Positions 35,977 through 45,394 of a DNA stretch of 64,000 nucleotides are shown here, piece after piece; the first letter of the stretch is position 1, and every line of letters starts with the position of its first letter. Location: the NCBI RefSeq assembly GCF_003369925.1, contig NZ_LARY01000001.1, positions 124,001 to 188,000 of the forward strand. The letters run 5' to 3'. A model generated the notes under the pieces. It had not been told where the DNA came from. It searched no databases and worked only from the letters and a program-made list of their open reading frames with translations. The stretch is from Listeria kieliensis. GTDB lineage: Bacteria > Bacillota > Bacilli > Lactobacillales > Listeriaceae. Made by a program: the position numbers and the translations under genes.

Positions 35977-38566
35977 TTAGACAGGTGCATTCGAAAGCGT
36001 CCACTGAATTTGTCCGACATAAGGGCTACCTACCCGAGCTAAACCTGGTAGAACTTTAATAACGGGGCCTTCATTTTTAGACCATGAAACGGAATAGTAA
36101 TCGTTTAAACCATCCCCTTTTCCAGTGTAAACTACTGTATCACCAGTTGTGTTAATCAATTTGTCCGGTTGACCATCTTGCCTGTAAACTAAGCTGTCTG
36201 GCAAACCTTGATTTTTTTGATTTGTGAAAGGAGTAAGGAGTCTAGCTTTTACTTGCCAGGTATTCGGCTTTATATGTGAATCTTCAACAGAGAGCTGCCA
36301 ATTTGGATCTTTTCGCTGGATTAAAACAGGGCGGCCAGAAATTTCCCCTTTTTCAAATTCAAGTGTTGCTGGAACATCGCGAAATTGTAGCAACCCTCTT
36401 TTAACAGAGACATTAGCAGTAGAGTTTTCAGTGACGGGAGGTACTCCCGGTCCATTAAATAACATTAAAAAAGTTTGGATAGCGTTTTTCCCTTCTTCTA
36501 GCGATACCGGTGCAAGAGTAGAAACGTTAAAAGTTACCTTAAGTGGTGTTCCCTGACCTTGTAGAGCAGGGACAACTGGATCAAACAGTTCTAGCCTATA
36601 GCCATTTGTAATAGGATCCACCCTGACAGGAGGCTCCCCATTAACCTTGAAAGATTTAGGATCAATCGAGATCTTTCCGTTCATTTCAGGTGACAAAAGG
36701 TAGTCGATGGTCACGAGTTGGAAACGGTCATTAAACACAGGCGTGTGATAGATGGTGATGCCTGGATAAAATGGTATGCCCTTCCCTTCAATATCTGCTT
36801 CTATGCTAAAGGTGTCTCCAACCTCACCTTTAATAGTATTGGTTTTAGGATCAACATTTTCAGGAGTAGTCGATTTGAAGGAAGTCAGTGTATGAAAATT
36901 TAATCGAAATCCAGCAATCGAATAACCAAGAAGGTTTGTATCATTAATAGTAGTTTTCAACGGAGGATTTGGATTATCAATTTGAACCGTATAAGCGACT
37001 TGTTCTTCTGGGACAACAATTGAGGCATTATCATCCGGCAATCCGTCATAAACCATTTTTCCATCAGAATCCCAAATCGTATAACGATGTGCTTTGGAAA
37101 GATTATCTTTAAGTAATGAAGTACCTGCAAGGTTTCGTTTTCCAAGTTTAAGGGAGTATTTTGCCGTTTGGGAAAATAGATAGAGTTTGGATCCAGGTGG
37201 CATTGGGAATCCCACAGTGTTGTTAAGGTTTATATACCTAGTAAGTGGGAGTTCATAAACACCATTGTTGTTTGGATAATCAACGTGAAACATATTTTTT
37301 GCAAGTCGTTCGGCATTGTTTGGATTATCAGTTTTAAAGATCGAAAAAGTTTTAGGATCAATAATGCTGAGTTCATTGTTACTCAAGTTGAAACTTCTAC
37401 TTCCGTATATTTTAATTAGTTTTGCAAACAAGTTAGCAAAGTCATCGATAGGTCCAACCAACATGTTATCGTTTAGATTACACTGAAACAGCGAATCTAG
37501 TTTTAAAAATGATTTTGGAATAGGCCCTGTGAGCTGATTTTGATCAAGATTAATAACGTTGATTTGCTTGAACGAACCAATTGAGTCTGGAATGTAACCA
37601 GTCAATTCGTTTTGACCGAGGTAAAGTTGCTTTAAATTTTGTGCATTTCCAATGTTAGAAGGAATAGTTCCTGTTAGCCTATTAGCCTTTATGTCAATCA
37701 TCTTTATGTTAGGTAAATTAAAGATACTTGCTGGGATAGTTCCTGACAGTTCATCTGTATCAAAAGATAAAATCTGTAAATTTTTGAGTTCTCCAATGCT
37801 TTCAGGGATTGATGATCCAGAAAAGTCTTGGTTATTTACAGTCAGGTTGGTTAAATTAGTTAAATATTTAATACCATCTGGAATTGCTCCGGTCAAATGT
37901 CTTATTCCATCTCCAACAAGTTTAATCGTTTGGATTTTCTTTAAATCTTCAAAAGTCAAATTAGTGCCAATTTCTTTTGGAGAAAGTTGTTTGTTCACTT
38001 CATTGATTAGCCAACTTTGGTTATCAAAATCTGCAGGTTGAACAATGTCGCTTGTAGGGGGCATTGAACGGCTTTCTAGCTTTGGTATCTGTGTCTTTTG
38101 TTTATCCGAAAAAAGCGTGTCACTTGTTGGCTCTGTTGCTTTAATGGTGAGCGGTGTTGAATGAACGATTTGCTGATTTCTTAGTGTCTTGGCCATCAAA
38201 GAGTAATTGCCAGGCTGTAAAATCTTAAAAGTTAAAGTGGCTTCTTTTTCCTTTGTATCAGGCCAGTCAATGATTAACTGCTCGTTTTGCTCATCCTTTG
38301 TCACGACAGCATTTGTCTTGCTGACAGAGAGATACGAAAGATTACCATTTAGTGGTAGCATTACTTTTGTGTCTGTTGGATTTTTGTCTTGAATGGTTAC
38401 CTGTAAAAGCTGATCTGCTGCGAGAGAAGTTTCCTTAGTTGTCAAAGTTAAATCGGACACTTGAACATCTGTTGCTTGAAGTTCGGGTGTCACGAAAAAA
38501 AAATAGTGCTATAAGAATAACCGTAACCGCTGCAAGAACAAATAGCTTTGTTTTTAGATATTTCAT
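35977..38566 (-). pseudogene. WxL-domain surface protein with plant-type leucine-rich repeats, frameshifted in a T tract
   Basis: Secreted cell-surface protein, 838 residues in the main frame (35977-38493) plus a signal peptide in another frame (38494-38566). The leader starts at ATG 38566 behind GGGGGAG and reads MKYLKTKLFVLAAVTVIL then LFFF. A run of nine T (plus strand A 38495-38503) puts it out of frame; eight T would join it to VTPELQATDVQ. Domains: Ig-like region (1-110), LRRs of the plant type (about 175-380; LTGTIPSNIGNAQNLKQLYL), a region like other WxL-protein middle domains, and a C-terminal WxL domain with motifs DPNWQLSV near 715 and IQWTLSNAP at the end. WxL domains bind peptidoglycan non-covalently. 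Either phase-variable, truly broken, or a sequencing error. Confidence 0.72.
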
Positions 38567-38745
38567 GTTGCTCCCCCTTTTGCTAAGAGATGATTTGTAA
38601 TAAATGTAAATAAAAGAGATTTTTTAGATAAGTTCTTTACATTAATAGCATATCAAAATCAGTTTGTAACAGAATGGTACTTTGTCGCGTGTAACAAGAT
38701 AAAAAATGAAATTTATGTGATGAAAAAGAAGAATATTTTATAATT

Positions 38746-38759
38746 ATTGTAAATTTACA
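38746..38759. promoter_or_regulatory. Palindrome between the WxL protein and carbonic anhydrase genes
   Basis: TTGTAAATTTACAA, a perfect 14-base palindrome in the 321-base divergent intergenic space. TGTAA/TTACA half-sites recur at about 38600, 38638 and 38669. Candidate operator; nothing else recognised in this gap. Confidence 0.35.
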
Positions 38760-38887
38760 AACTTAATTAGAGCCATCATAAAAAAGAGGGATAGGTTTAA
38801 AAACACTTTGTAAGTGGCAATAATTGAAATGGGTAGAAGTTTTACGTTAAAATATGAAATGAGCAAAAAGTAATGGGGGTTACATAT

Positions 38888-39589
38888 ATGCCAGCATATT
38901 CAATTAAATGGTCCTATGATGGAGAAAAAGGACCTGAGCATTGGGGACAAATTTGTTCCGACTTCGAGATTGCGCAATCTGGAAAGAAACAATCACCGAT
39001 CGATATTTGTATAAAAGATATCAAACCACTTGAAGGAAAACCGCTTGAAACAAACTATTCACGGATTCCTTACTTAGTAAAACGGGTTGAAAACTCAGTC
39101 CATTTATTTCCACAAGAAACGAATCAAACACTTGTTTTTCAAAATGAAACGTATCGCTTAGTGGCTTTTCATGCTCACATTCCAAGCGAGCATTTGTTAG
39201 ACGCAGCGGTCTATCCCATTGAATGGCACTTTGTACATGAAAATGCGCGCGGTGAAAAACTTGTATTAGGTGCCTTTATGGATGTTGGAACAAATGTGTC
39301 TATTGACATGACCGACATACGCCGCGTGTTTCCAGAAGTTTTTAAAGATTTTTCAATTGAACGTGAGCTTTCACTTGATATTACGGATTTTTTACCTGAA
39401 GAAAAAGCATACTTTACTTATGAAGGATCGCTAACAACGCCACCAACTGTCGAAGGAATTCGTTGGGTTGTCATGAAAAATAGACAAACGATGGGACATG
39501 TTGCGCATCGAGCGCTCGAAAAAGTGATTGGTGGAACGAATCGTCCGGTACAGCCTTTAAATGGCAGGAGCATTCAATTTTACGAATAG
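38888..39589 (+). CDS. Alpha-type carbonic anhydrase, apparently cytoplasmic
   Basis: Zinc enzyme of 233 residues interconverting CO2 and bicarbonate. Family motifs: IKWSYDGEKGPEHWGQ at the start, KKQSPIDI, the zinc ligands His-x-His in AFHAHIPSEHLL and His in PIEWHFVHEN, and SLTTPPTVEGIRWVV. ATG 38888 is preceded by GGGGGTT at seven bases; ATG 38873 has none. Neither start gives a signal peptide, although most bacterial alpha-class enzymes are exported. Eleven bases ahead of the hydroxyacid dehydrogenase gene, so probably co-transcribed. Confidence 0.9.
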   Translation: MPAYSIKWSYDGEKGPEHWGQICSDFEIAQSGKKQSPIDICIKDIKPLEGKPLETNYSRIPYLVKRVENSVHLFPQETNQTLVFQNETYRLVAFHAHIPSEHLLDAAVYPIEWHFVHENARGEKLVLGAFMDVGTNVSIDMTDIRRVFPEVFKDFSIERELSLDITDFLPEEKAYFTYEGSLTTPPTVEGIRWVVMKNRQTMGHVAHRALEKVIGGTNRPVQPLNGRSIQFYE

Positions 39590-39600
39590 AGGCGAAAAAC

Positions 39601-40554
39601 ATGCAAAAGATTTTTGTAGCAGGGAAGTTACTGAAAAAAACGGAAGAAGCATTGGAACAAATGGGTGCCACCTTTTGGTCGGGCACTGGAAAAATCTCTG
39701 AAGCAGAACTGAAAAGTGGAGCAAAAGAAGCAGAAGCTATCATTTGTCCACTTTCAGCTCCTGTAACGAGTGATGTACTTGTGGCTAGTCCAAACTTAAA
39801 AATTGTTTCTAATGTAGGGGCAGGGTTTGACAACATTGACGTTCAAAAAGCAAAAGAACTAGGCATTGTTGTAACGAATACCCCAAAAGTATCTACTGAG
39901 TCTACCGCGGAACTGTCTTTTGGCTTAATACTTGATGTAATGCGTCGCATTTCAGAAGGTGACCGACTTCTAAGAATGCATCCAGAAGAGTTTAAAGGCT
40001 GGGCGCCAACGTTTTTCTTAGGACGGGAATTATACGGGAAAACGCTTGGAATTATCGGACTTGGGAAAATTGGTCAAGCGGTAGCCGAACGTGCTTTTGC
40101 ATTTGGGATGAAAATTATTTATTCTGGGCACCGTCCAAAAGAAGTCGCGCAAAAATGGAACGCGCAATTTGTTTCTCAAGAGGAATTGCTTAAAGAAAGT
40201 GATGTCATCTCTGTTCATGCTGCTTACAGCGATGAACTCTATCATTTATTCCAAAAAGGAACCTTTCAAAAAATGAAGAACTCTGCTTTTCTAGTAAATG
40301 CTTCTCGTGGAAAAGTGGTCGATGAAGAAGCGCTTATTAAAGCACTTGAAGCAAAGGAAATTGCTGGTGCGGCTTTAGATGTATTTGAATTTGAACCACA
40401 AGTAAGTAAAGCGTTAGCGACATTTGAAAATGTGGTATTAACGCCTCATATTGGGAATGCCACCATAGAAACACGTGAAAAAATGGGGGATATGGCTGTC
40501 GCGAATGTAAAAGCTGTTTTAGCTGGCGATCCACCTCTCCATTCTGTATACTGA
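39601..40554 (+). CDS. D-isomer-specific 2-hydroxyacid dehydrogenase
   Basis: NAD(P)H-dependent 2-hydroxyacid dehydrogenase of 317 residues, related to glyoxylate/hydroxypyruvate reductases. Rossmann motif LGIIGLGKIGQAVAERA near residue 142, substrate Arg region VNASRGKVVDEEAL near 230, catalytic Glu in ALDVFEFEP near 262 and His in LTPHIGNA near 282. Weak site GAGGCG ahead of the ATG. It follows the carbonic anhydrase gene closely. Exact 2-oxoacid substrate is not clear. Confidence 0.88.
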   Translation: MQKIFVAGKLLKKTEEALEQMGATFWSGTGKISEAELKSGAKEAEAIICPLSAPVTSDVLVASPNLKIVSNVGAGFDNIDVQKAKELGIVVTNTPKVSTESTAELSFGLILDVMRRISEGDRLLRMHPEEFKGWAPTFFLGRELYGKTLGIIGLGKIGQAVAERAFAFGMKIIYSGHRPKEVAQKWNAQFVSQEELLKESDVISVHAAYSDELYHLFQKGTFQKMKNSAFLVNASRGKVVDEEALIKALEAKEIAGAALDVFEFEPQVSKALATFENVVLTPHIGNATIETREKMGDMAVANVKAVLAGDPPLHSVY

Positions 40555-40587
40555 AAGCCAAATAAGCGACGGAGAGGCGGGATTAAT

Positions 40588-41130
40588 ATGTATGAAAAGG
40601 CGCTTGAATTTGCAAGGAAAGCACATGCAAGTCAAAAACGAAAAATCACCGGTGAAAAATATTTTTCCCATCCCTTCAATGTTGCGCGAATTTTGAGCTC
40701 GGCTGGATTTCCTGAATATGTAGTAGCTGCTGGATTACTCCATGATGTCGTCGAAGACACGGATGTCACACGTACAGATATTGTAAACGAGTTTGGTGAA
40801 AAAACCGCTAACCTTGTTATGGCACATACCGAAGATAAATCGAAAAGCTGGGAAGAACGAAAGTCTCATACGATTGAGACTGTTCGCAATGGGAATCTTG
40901 AAGTCAAAGCTTTGATTGTGGCAGATAAGTTAGATAATCTGTCTTCTATTCGCTATGCTATGAGTATGGAAGGAAACCGTGTTTGGAATCACTTTAAACG
41001 GGGTTACAACGAACAAAAATGGTATTATATGGGTGTTTTAGATGCGATGACAACTGGGCTTTCTGAAGAAGAAATCCCAGCTTTTTTTACAGCTTATGAA
41101 AGACTTGTTCATACGGTTTTTCGACGTTAA
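40588..41130 (+). CDS. HD-domain protein, small alarmone hydrolase type
   Basis: Metal-dependent HD hydrolase of 180 residues resembling the hydrolase half of Rel/SpoT. Motifs: FARKAHASQKRKITGEKYFSHP (His of the metal site), AAGLLHDVVEDTDVT (HD-x3-ED), and VKALIVADKLDNLSSIR (the ADK-DN metal and guanosine site). These are the hallmarks of SAH/Mesh1-like (p)ppGpp hydrolases. Site GGAGAGG before the ATG. With RelP in the same window, it may oppose that enzyme, but substrate is inferred. Confidence 0.82.
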   Translation: MYEKALEFARKAHASQKRKITGEKYFSHPFNVARILSSAGFPEYVVAAGLLHDVVEDTDVTRTDIVNEFGEKTANLVMAHTEDKSKSWEERKSHTIETVRNGNLEVKALIVADKLDNLSSIRYAMSMEGNRVWNHFKRGYNEQKWYYMGVLDAMTTGLSEEEIPAFFTAYERLVHTVFRR

Positions 41131-41266
41131 AGGACTGCGAGTCGGGAAGGATTTATAAACATAAACCTAGTTCGAACTTGAAAGAGTGGTTATAGAAGAG
41201 GTGTAGACTTTTTTAATTATTGTTTGATATAATGTTGAAAAAGCAACGACGAGGAGGAACAACATC

Positions 41267-42196
41267 ATGTCAATTACAACTCTTTTAGGAACTAAGTATC
41301 CAATTATTCAAGGAGCAATGGCTCAAATTGCTAAGGCACCACTTGTTGCAGCTGTTTCTAATGGCGGCGGGCTGGGGATTATTGCTTCTGGTGGAATGAC
41401 TGGAGATGAGTTGCGAGCTGAGATTCGTAAAACAAAGGCACTAACAGATAAGCCATTCGGTGTTAATCTAATGTTGATGATGAGTAATATTAATGAGTTA
41501 ACGGAAGTTTTGATGGAAGAGCAAGTCAAGATTATTACAACTGGGGCTGGAACACCAAAAAGTTTTATGCCAGTTTGGAAAGCAGCGGGAATTACGGTGA
41601 TACCGGTTGTACCTTCGGTTATGATTGCTAAAAAGATGGCAAAGCTTGGCGCTGATGCAGTTATTGCAGAAGGAACGGAAGCTGGCGGTCATGTTGGCGA
41701 AACGACGACGATGGCACTTTTACCGCAAGTTAAAGATGCTGTTGAGATTCCTGTTATTGGCGCGGGTGGAATTGGTGATGGTAGAGGGGTTGTTGCGGCA
41801 TTTGCCCTAGGAGCATCGGGTGTGCAAGTTGGAACTCGTTTTCTTGCCTCAGAAGAATGCCCAACGCACCCACGTTTTAAAGAAGCAGTTTTGAAAGCTG
41901 GAGATAGAGATACGACGGTGACGGGTCGCAGTGCTGGTTCACCGGTTCGTTCTATCAAAAATAAGATGATTAAGGAATATTTGCGACTTGAAGCGGAGCA
42001 CGTTAGTCACGACGAACTGGAAGCTTTGACACTTGGTTCACTTCGCAAAGCTGCGCTAGATGGCGATACTGAAAATGGCTCGGTGATGGCTGGTCAAATT
42101 GCTGGGCTTATAAAAGGAATAAAGCCATGTAAGGAAATTATTGCTGAAATGATGACAGAAGCTCAGGAAACACTGAAATCATTGTCACTTACATAA
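41267..42196 (+). CDS. fabK: FabK-type enoyl-ACP reductase / nitronate monooxygenase family
   Basis: FMN-dependent TIM-barrel enzyme of 309 residues. Motifs: YPIIQGAMAQIAKAPLVAAVSNGGGLGIIAS (key residues P-IQG-M and NGGGLG-I), AVIAEGTEAGGHVGETTTMAL with the active-site His, IGAGGIGDGRGV for FMN phosphate, and GVQVGTRFLASEEC. EAGGH followed by T-x-M matches FabK, which makes saturated acyl-ACP; nitronate monooxygenases share the fold. The L. monocytogenes counterpart lmo0814 is called FabK in my recollection. GAGGAGG before the ATG; TATAAT at 41229-41234. Confidence 0.82.
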   Translation: MSITTLLGTKYPIIQGAMAQIAKAPLVAAVSNGGGLGIIASGGMTGDELRAEIRKTKALTDKPFGVNLMLMMSNINELTEVLMEEQVKIITTGAGTPKSFMPVWKAAGITVIPVVPSVMIAKKMAKLGADAVIAEGTEAGGHVGETTTMALLPQVKDAVEIPVIGAGGIGDGRGVVAAFALGASGVQVGTRFLASEECPTHPRFKEAVLKAGDRDTTVTGRSAGSPVRSIKNKMIKEYLRLEAEHVSHDELEALTLGSLRKAALDGDTENGSVMAGQIAGLIKGIKPCKEIIAEMMTEAQETLKSLSLT

Positions 42197-42226
42197 AAAA
42201 GTCTGGGAGCATATCCCAGACTTTTT
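42196..42226. terminator. Bidirectional terminator
   Basis: AAAAAGTCTGGG (42196-42207) and CCCAGACTTTTT (42214-42225) between converging fabK-like and PfpI genes. Confidence 0.9.
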
Positions 42227-42227
42227 A

Positions 42228-42740
42228 TTATTGTAGCAGTTTTAATGATTCACGATCGAATGCGGGCAAATCATCTGGCGTTCTACTTGTTACAAGATTT
42301 CGGTCAACGACGACTTCTTCATCTTTTACATTTGCTCCAGCATTTTTTAAATCTGGACGAATGGAAGTAAAGCCCGTTACAGTTCTACCTTTCAGTTTAT
42401 CCGTTTGTATTAAAAGTTGTGGTCCGTGGCAGATTGCAAAAATAGGTTTATCGTTTTCTATAAAATAATCGACAAAATTTACAAAGCGTTCATCTGCGCG
42501 CAACTGATCCGGTGAGAAACCGCCTGGAATAAATAAAGCATCGAAGTCGTTTGGTTGCACATCATCGATTCCTTTATCAATTTTTACAGTTGCTTCGCTT
42601 TGTTTACCAGTCACTTGATTATCGGCTTTTTTTTCAATTGTGATAACGTCATGACCAGCTTTTTGAAAAGCTTCCGCAGGATTTGTAAATTCGACATCTT
42701 CAAAAAGATTTGTTAGTAACGTTGCAATTTTTTTTGGCAT
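42228..42740 (-). CDS. DJ-1/PfpI family stress protein
   Basis: Protein of 170 residues of the YhbO/YfkM (general stress protein 18) type. Nucleophile Cys lies in FAICHGPQLLIQ, the elbow His follows it, and the metal/acid Glu lies in FEDVEFTNPAEAF near the N-terminus; DALFIPGGFSPD is conserved. Members act as protein or nucleotide deglycases or chaperones, the activity being debated. AGGAGAGG precedes the ATG. With the next two minus-strand genes it forms a stress cluster. Confidence 0.88.
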   Translation of the reverse strand: MPKKIATLLTNLFEDVEFTNPAEAFQKAGHDVITIEKKADNQVTGKQSEATVKIDKGIDDVQPNDFDALFIPGGFSPDQLRADERFVNFVDYFIENDKPIFAICHGPQLLIQTDKLKGRTVTGFTSIRPDLKNAGANVKDEEVVVDRNLVTSRTPDDLPAFDRESLKLLQ

Positions 42741-42841
42741 AAACTAATCCTCTCCTTAAATATGTGACTATACATTTTGTTTTCCACATCGTGATGAATT
42801 TAAACAGTGTCTCGCAGAATGCTGTTTTTTAGCCTTCTGTT

Positions 42842-43015
42842 TTATTGCTTATGATTTTTATACCACTCTTCTGCTTTAGTGGTCGCAATAGGGATAGCTC
42901 GTTCTTCTGGATAGCCTTCTTTTAATAAGGCATTTCCGATTTCAATCGCTTTTTTGCGTTCTTCTTCTTTTAAGTTTTTCCATGAATTTGGATAATCATG
43001 TTTAGTCCATGGCAT
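42842..43015 (-). CDS. Small stress-associated protein, 57 residues
   Basis: Short gene below common length cut-offs. Translation starts MPWTKHDYPNSWKNL and goes on with KKAIEIGNALLKEGYPEERA, IPIATTKAEEWYK. GAGGTG lies eight bases ahead of the ATG. I recognise the MPW-DYP-S-KNL / AIPIAT-AE-W pattern as a widespread small family found next to general stress genes in Bacilli; function unknown. It lies between the SDR gene and the PfpI gene on the same strand, 38 bases after the former. Confidence 0.78.
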   Translation of the reverse strand: MPWTKHDYPNSWKNLKEEERKKAIEIGNALLKEGYPEERAIPIATTKAEEWYKNHKQ

Positions 43016-43053
43016 TATTTTTTCACCTCGATTTCGGTCGTTATCGCTTGGTC

Positions 43054-43935
43054 TTAATTAATGGGAGCCCCACCCGTTACTCCATATACTTGCCCTGTGA
43101 TATAACTAGCTTCATCAGATGCAAGCAAGACATAAACACTTGCTAGTTCTGCTGGTTGCCCTGCACGCTTTAGTGGTTGATTTTGTCCAAACTCAGGGAT
43201 GCTATCTTGAGGTTGACCCCCGCAAATTTGAAGAGCTGTCCAAATTGGACCAGGAGCGACAGCGTTAATTCGTATTCCTTTTCCGCCTAATTGTGCTGCT
43301 AAGCTTTTTGTAAGTGAAATTTCACAGCTTTTTGTCATTGCATAGTCCACTAAATGAGCACTTGGTTTCACACCTTGAATGGAAGAAGTTAAAATGATAC
43401 TTCCTCCCTCACTTAAATAATTTAGAGCTTCTTGAATCGCATATACAACGGAAAAAACATTGACTTCAAATGTGTCGTGTAATTGCTCAGAAGTTAAATT
43501 TTGAATGTCGAATTCGTATTGTTGGATACCTGCATTGAGTACTAACACGTCTAAACCGCCCAGCGCTTCTGCTGCACGTGTTACCATTTTTTTCGCGAAG
43601 CCTTCTTCGCGTAAATCTCCTGGAAGCAAAACGCATAAGCGGCCTTCTTTTTCAATAAAAGCTTTTACTTCTTGAGCATCTTGTTCTTCGTCAGGATGGT
43701 AGTTGATGGCAAGATCTGCTCCTTCTTTTGCATAGGCAATGGCGGCTGCACGACCGATTCCAGAGTCTCCACCAGTTACTAAAGCTTTTTTGCGGATAAG
43801 TTTGTCACTTCCTTGATAGGTTTTTTCTCCCGTATCTGGAATAGGGGTCATTTTGCTTTGTAAGCCGGGATATTTTTGCAATTGTTTTTCGAATTTCCCC
43901 TTATAATAGTGACTTGCTGTTTTTTTATTATTCAT
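43054..43935 (-). CDS. Short-chain dehydrogenase/reductase, YdaD/YhdF-like stress protein
   Basis: NAD(P)-dependent SDR of 293 residues with the N-terminal extension (about 45 residues, [20 protein letters not shown]) typical of general-stress SDRs. Cofactor motif [15 protein letters not shown] near residue 50, NAGIQQYEF (NNAG variant), catalytic Ser-Tyr-Lys in ILTSSIQG and [16 protein letters not shown] precedes the ATG. Note that the Tyr-x3-Lys reads YAMTK, as expected. Substrate unknown; often labelled glucose 1-dehydrogenase-like. Confidence 0.88.
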   Translation of the reverse strand: MNNKKTASHYYKGKFEKQLQKYPGLQSKMTPIPDTGEKTYQGSDKLIRKKALVTGGDSGIGRAAAIAYAKEGADLAINYHPDEEQDAQEVKAFIEKEGRLCVLLPGDLREEGFAKKMVTRAAEALGGLDVLVLNAGIQQYEFDIQNLTSEQLHDTFEVNVFSVVYAIQEALNYLSEGGSIILTSSIQGVKPSAHLVDYAMTKSCEISLTKSLAAQLGGKGIRINAVAPGPIWTALQICGGQPQDSIPEFGQNQPLKRAGQPAELASVYVLLASDEASYITGQVYGVTGGAPIN

Positions 43936-44135
43936 TCAAAGGACCTCCTGGTTTTAGCATCTAGAAGAGCAGATGCTGTTTTTTAAATGAGTTTCCCAAA
44001 AGCTAGCTGTTCTTGCTTCTTTTTTGACGTATTGATTACAGCTCCGCAATTTTAAAATAGGTATGCACTTTATTTTGAAAGTTTAGCTTGAAGACCTCCA
44101 AGTTTCACCACTCTCCCATCCTATTTGTAAGTACT

Positions 44136-44162
44136 ATACCCGTCGATTTTATTTTTAATACC
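44136..44162 (-). promoter_or_regulatory. Possible sigma-B promoter of the stress cluster
   Basis: On the minus strand GGTATT (44157-44162), 15-base spacer, GGGTAT (44136-44141). The -10 fits the GGGWAT consensus; the -35 is poor. It would give a leader of about 190 bases before the SDR gene. Confidence 0.3.
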
Positions 44163-44225
44163 TTAGCTATAAAAAAGTAGGTTTTATAAGTAGCTATTGA
44201 CTTAAAATTTCTAAAAGGTTCCTGT

Positions 44226-44254
44226 TTGGTCTAATTCTTGAAAACTGATATACT
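44226..44254 (+). promoter_or_regulatory. Promoter of the esterase gene
   Basis: TTGGTC (44226-44231), 17-base spacer, TATACT (44249-44254). The rest of the 356-base divergent gap holds no gene that I can see. Confidence 0.65.
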
Positions 44255-44291
44255 GAAGTTAGCAAGTGAACTTAAAAGGAGTTGAGCACAA

Positions 44292-45338
44292 TTGAAAAAC
44301 GTATTTAAATGGGTGTTTATTTTAGTCTTCAGTGTTGTTTTACTTCCACTTCTTGTTGTTTTCTTTATTTATAAGAAAGCGGTCGGGAAACGTGAGTATG
44401 ATCCATCCGTATTGGAAAACTTAAAAGACGAAGCTGCGCAAAACTATCTAAAAAATACGGCTCCACTTTCAGATGTTGATTCTCGTTATAAATATATTCG
44501 TTTAAAGGAAAAAGCAACACCTTCTGCGAAAAATATTGAAATTGGTGCAACGGAAGATAAAAAAATTGACGGGCCGGGTGGAAAAATACCACTTCGAATT
44601 TATACGCCGAAAGAAGAAGGACCATATGATATCATCTTGTATTTCCACGGCGGTGGCTTTGTAACGGGTGGGCTTCAGTCTCATGATGGGATTGCTCGGA
44701 AACTCGTACAAACGACGGGTGCACGTGTAGTCGCTGTTGATTATCGGTTAGCTCCAGAAAATCCCTTCCCAGCGGCAATTGAAGATGCTTATGCGGCATT
44801 ACTCTGGGCGCAGTCACACAAAACGAGCTTGCGCAACAAAGGCACTTCGCTTATTGTGGCAGGAGACTCAACTGGTGGTAACATTGCTGCCGTCATTGCT
44901 CAAATGGCTAAAGCTAAAAATGGGCCTGAGATCAGCAAACAAATTTTACTTTATCCAACAACAGATATTTTCAGTCGAGATGCCTCTGTTCTCTATCCTT
45001 CGATGGATCAATTTGCAGAAGGGTATGTACTTACGAAAGAATCGCTCGATAAATACTTTAAGTTATATCTAAAAAATGCTTCTGATCGGAAATATGATCC
45101 GCTTGTTGCACCAATTCGCAGCAAAGACTTAAGTGGTCTTCCGAAAGCATTTATCATAACAGCAGAATTTGATCCACTTCGCGATCAAGGGGAAGCTTAT
45201 GCCAAAAAATTGAAGGATGCTTCTGTTCCTGTTTTCGCAAAACGTTTGGATGATACCCTCCATGGTTTCCTCAAAACGGAATCAAAAGCTACGGACGAAA
45301 CCTATGAACTAATTAGCGAATTTTTGGAAGAAGAATAA
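44292..45338 (+). CDS. Alpha/beta hydrolase, hormone-sensitive-lipase-type esterase, membrane-anchored
   Basis: Esterase of 348 residues. An N-terminal hydrophobic segment (about 5-27) followed by KKAVGKR suggests a membrane anchor. Oxyanion motif LYFHGGGFVTGG near residue 117, nucleophile Ser in IVAGDSTGGNIAA near 190, Asp in EFDPLRDQGE near 295, His in DTLHGFLK near 325: a full catalytic triad. TTG start behind AAAAGGAG with a wide gap of ten bases. Single gene with its own promoter and terminator. Natural ester substrate unknown. Confidence 0.87.
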   Translation: MKNVFKWVFILVFSVVLLPLLVVFFIYKKAVGKREYDPSVLENLKDEAAQNYLKNTAPLSDVDSRYKYIRLKEKATPSAKNIEIGATEDKKIDGPGGKIPLRIYTPKEEGPYDIILYFHGGGFVTGGLQSHDGIARKLVQTTGARVVAVDYRLAPENPFPAAIEDAYAALLWAQSHKTSLRNKGTSLIVAGDSTGGNIAAVIAQMAKAKNGPEISKQILLYPTTDIFSRDASVLYPSMDQFAEGYVLTKESLDKYFKLYLKNASDRKYDPLVAPIRSKDLSGLPKAFIITAEFDPLRDQGEAYAKKLKDASVPVFAKRLDDTLHGFLKTESKATDETYELISEFLEEE

Positions 45339-45341
45339 ACG

Positions 45342-45374
45342 AAACAGCGTAACCAAATACGGTTACGCTGTTTT
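45342..45374 (+). terminator. Terminator after the esterase gene
   Basis: AAACAGCGTAACC (45342-45354) and GGTTACGCTGTTT (45361-45373), perfect stem with T run. Confidence 0.9.
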
Positions 45375-45394
45375 TGTGCGATCAAAAAATCAGA

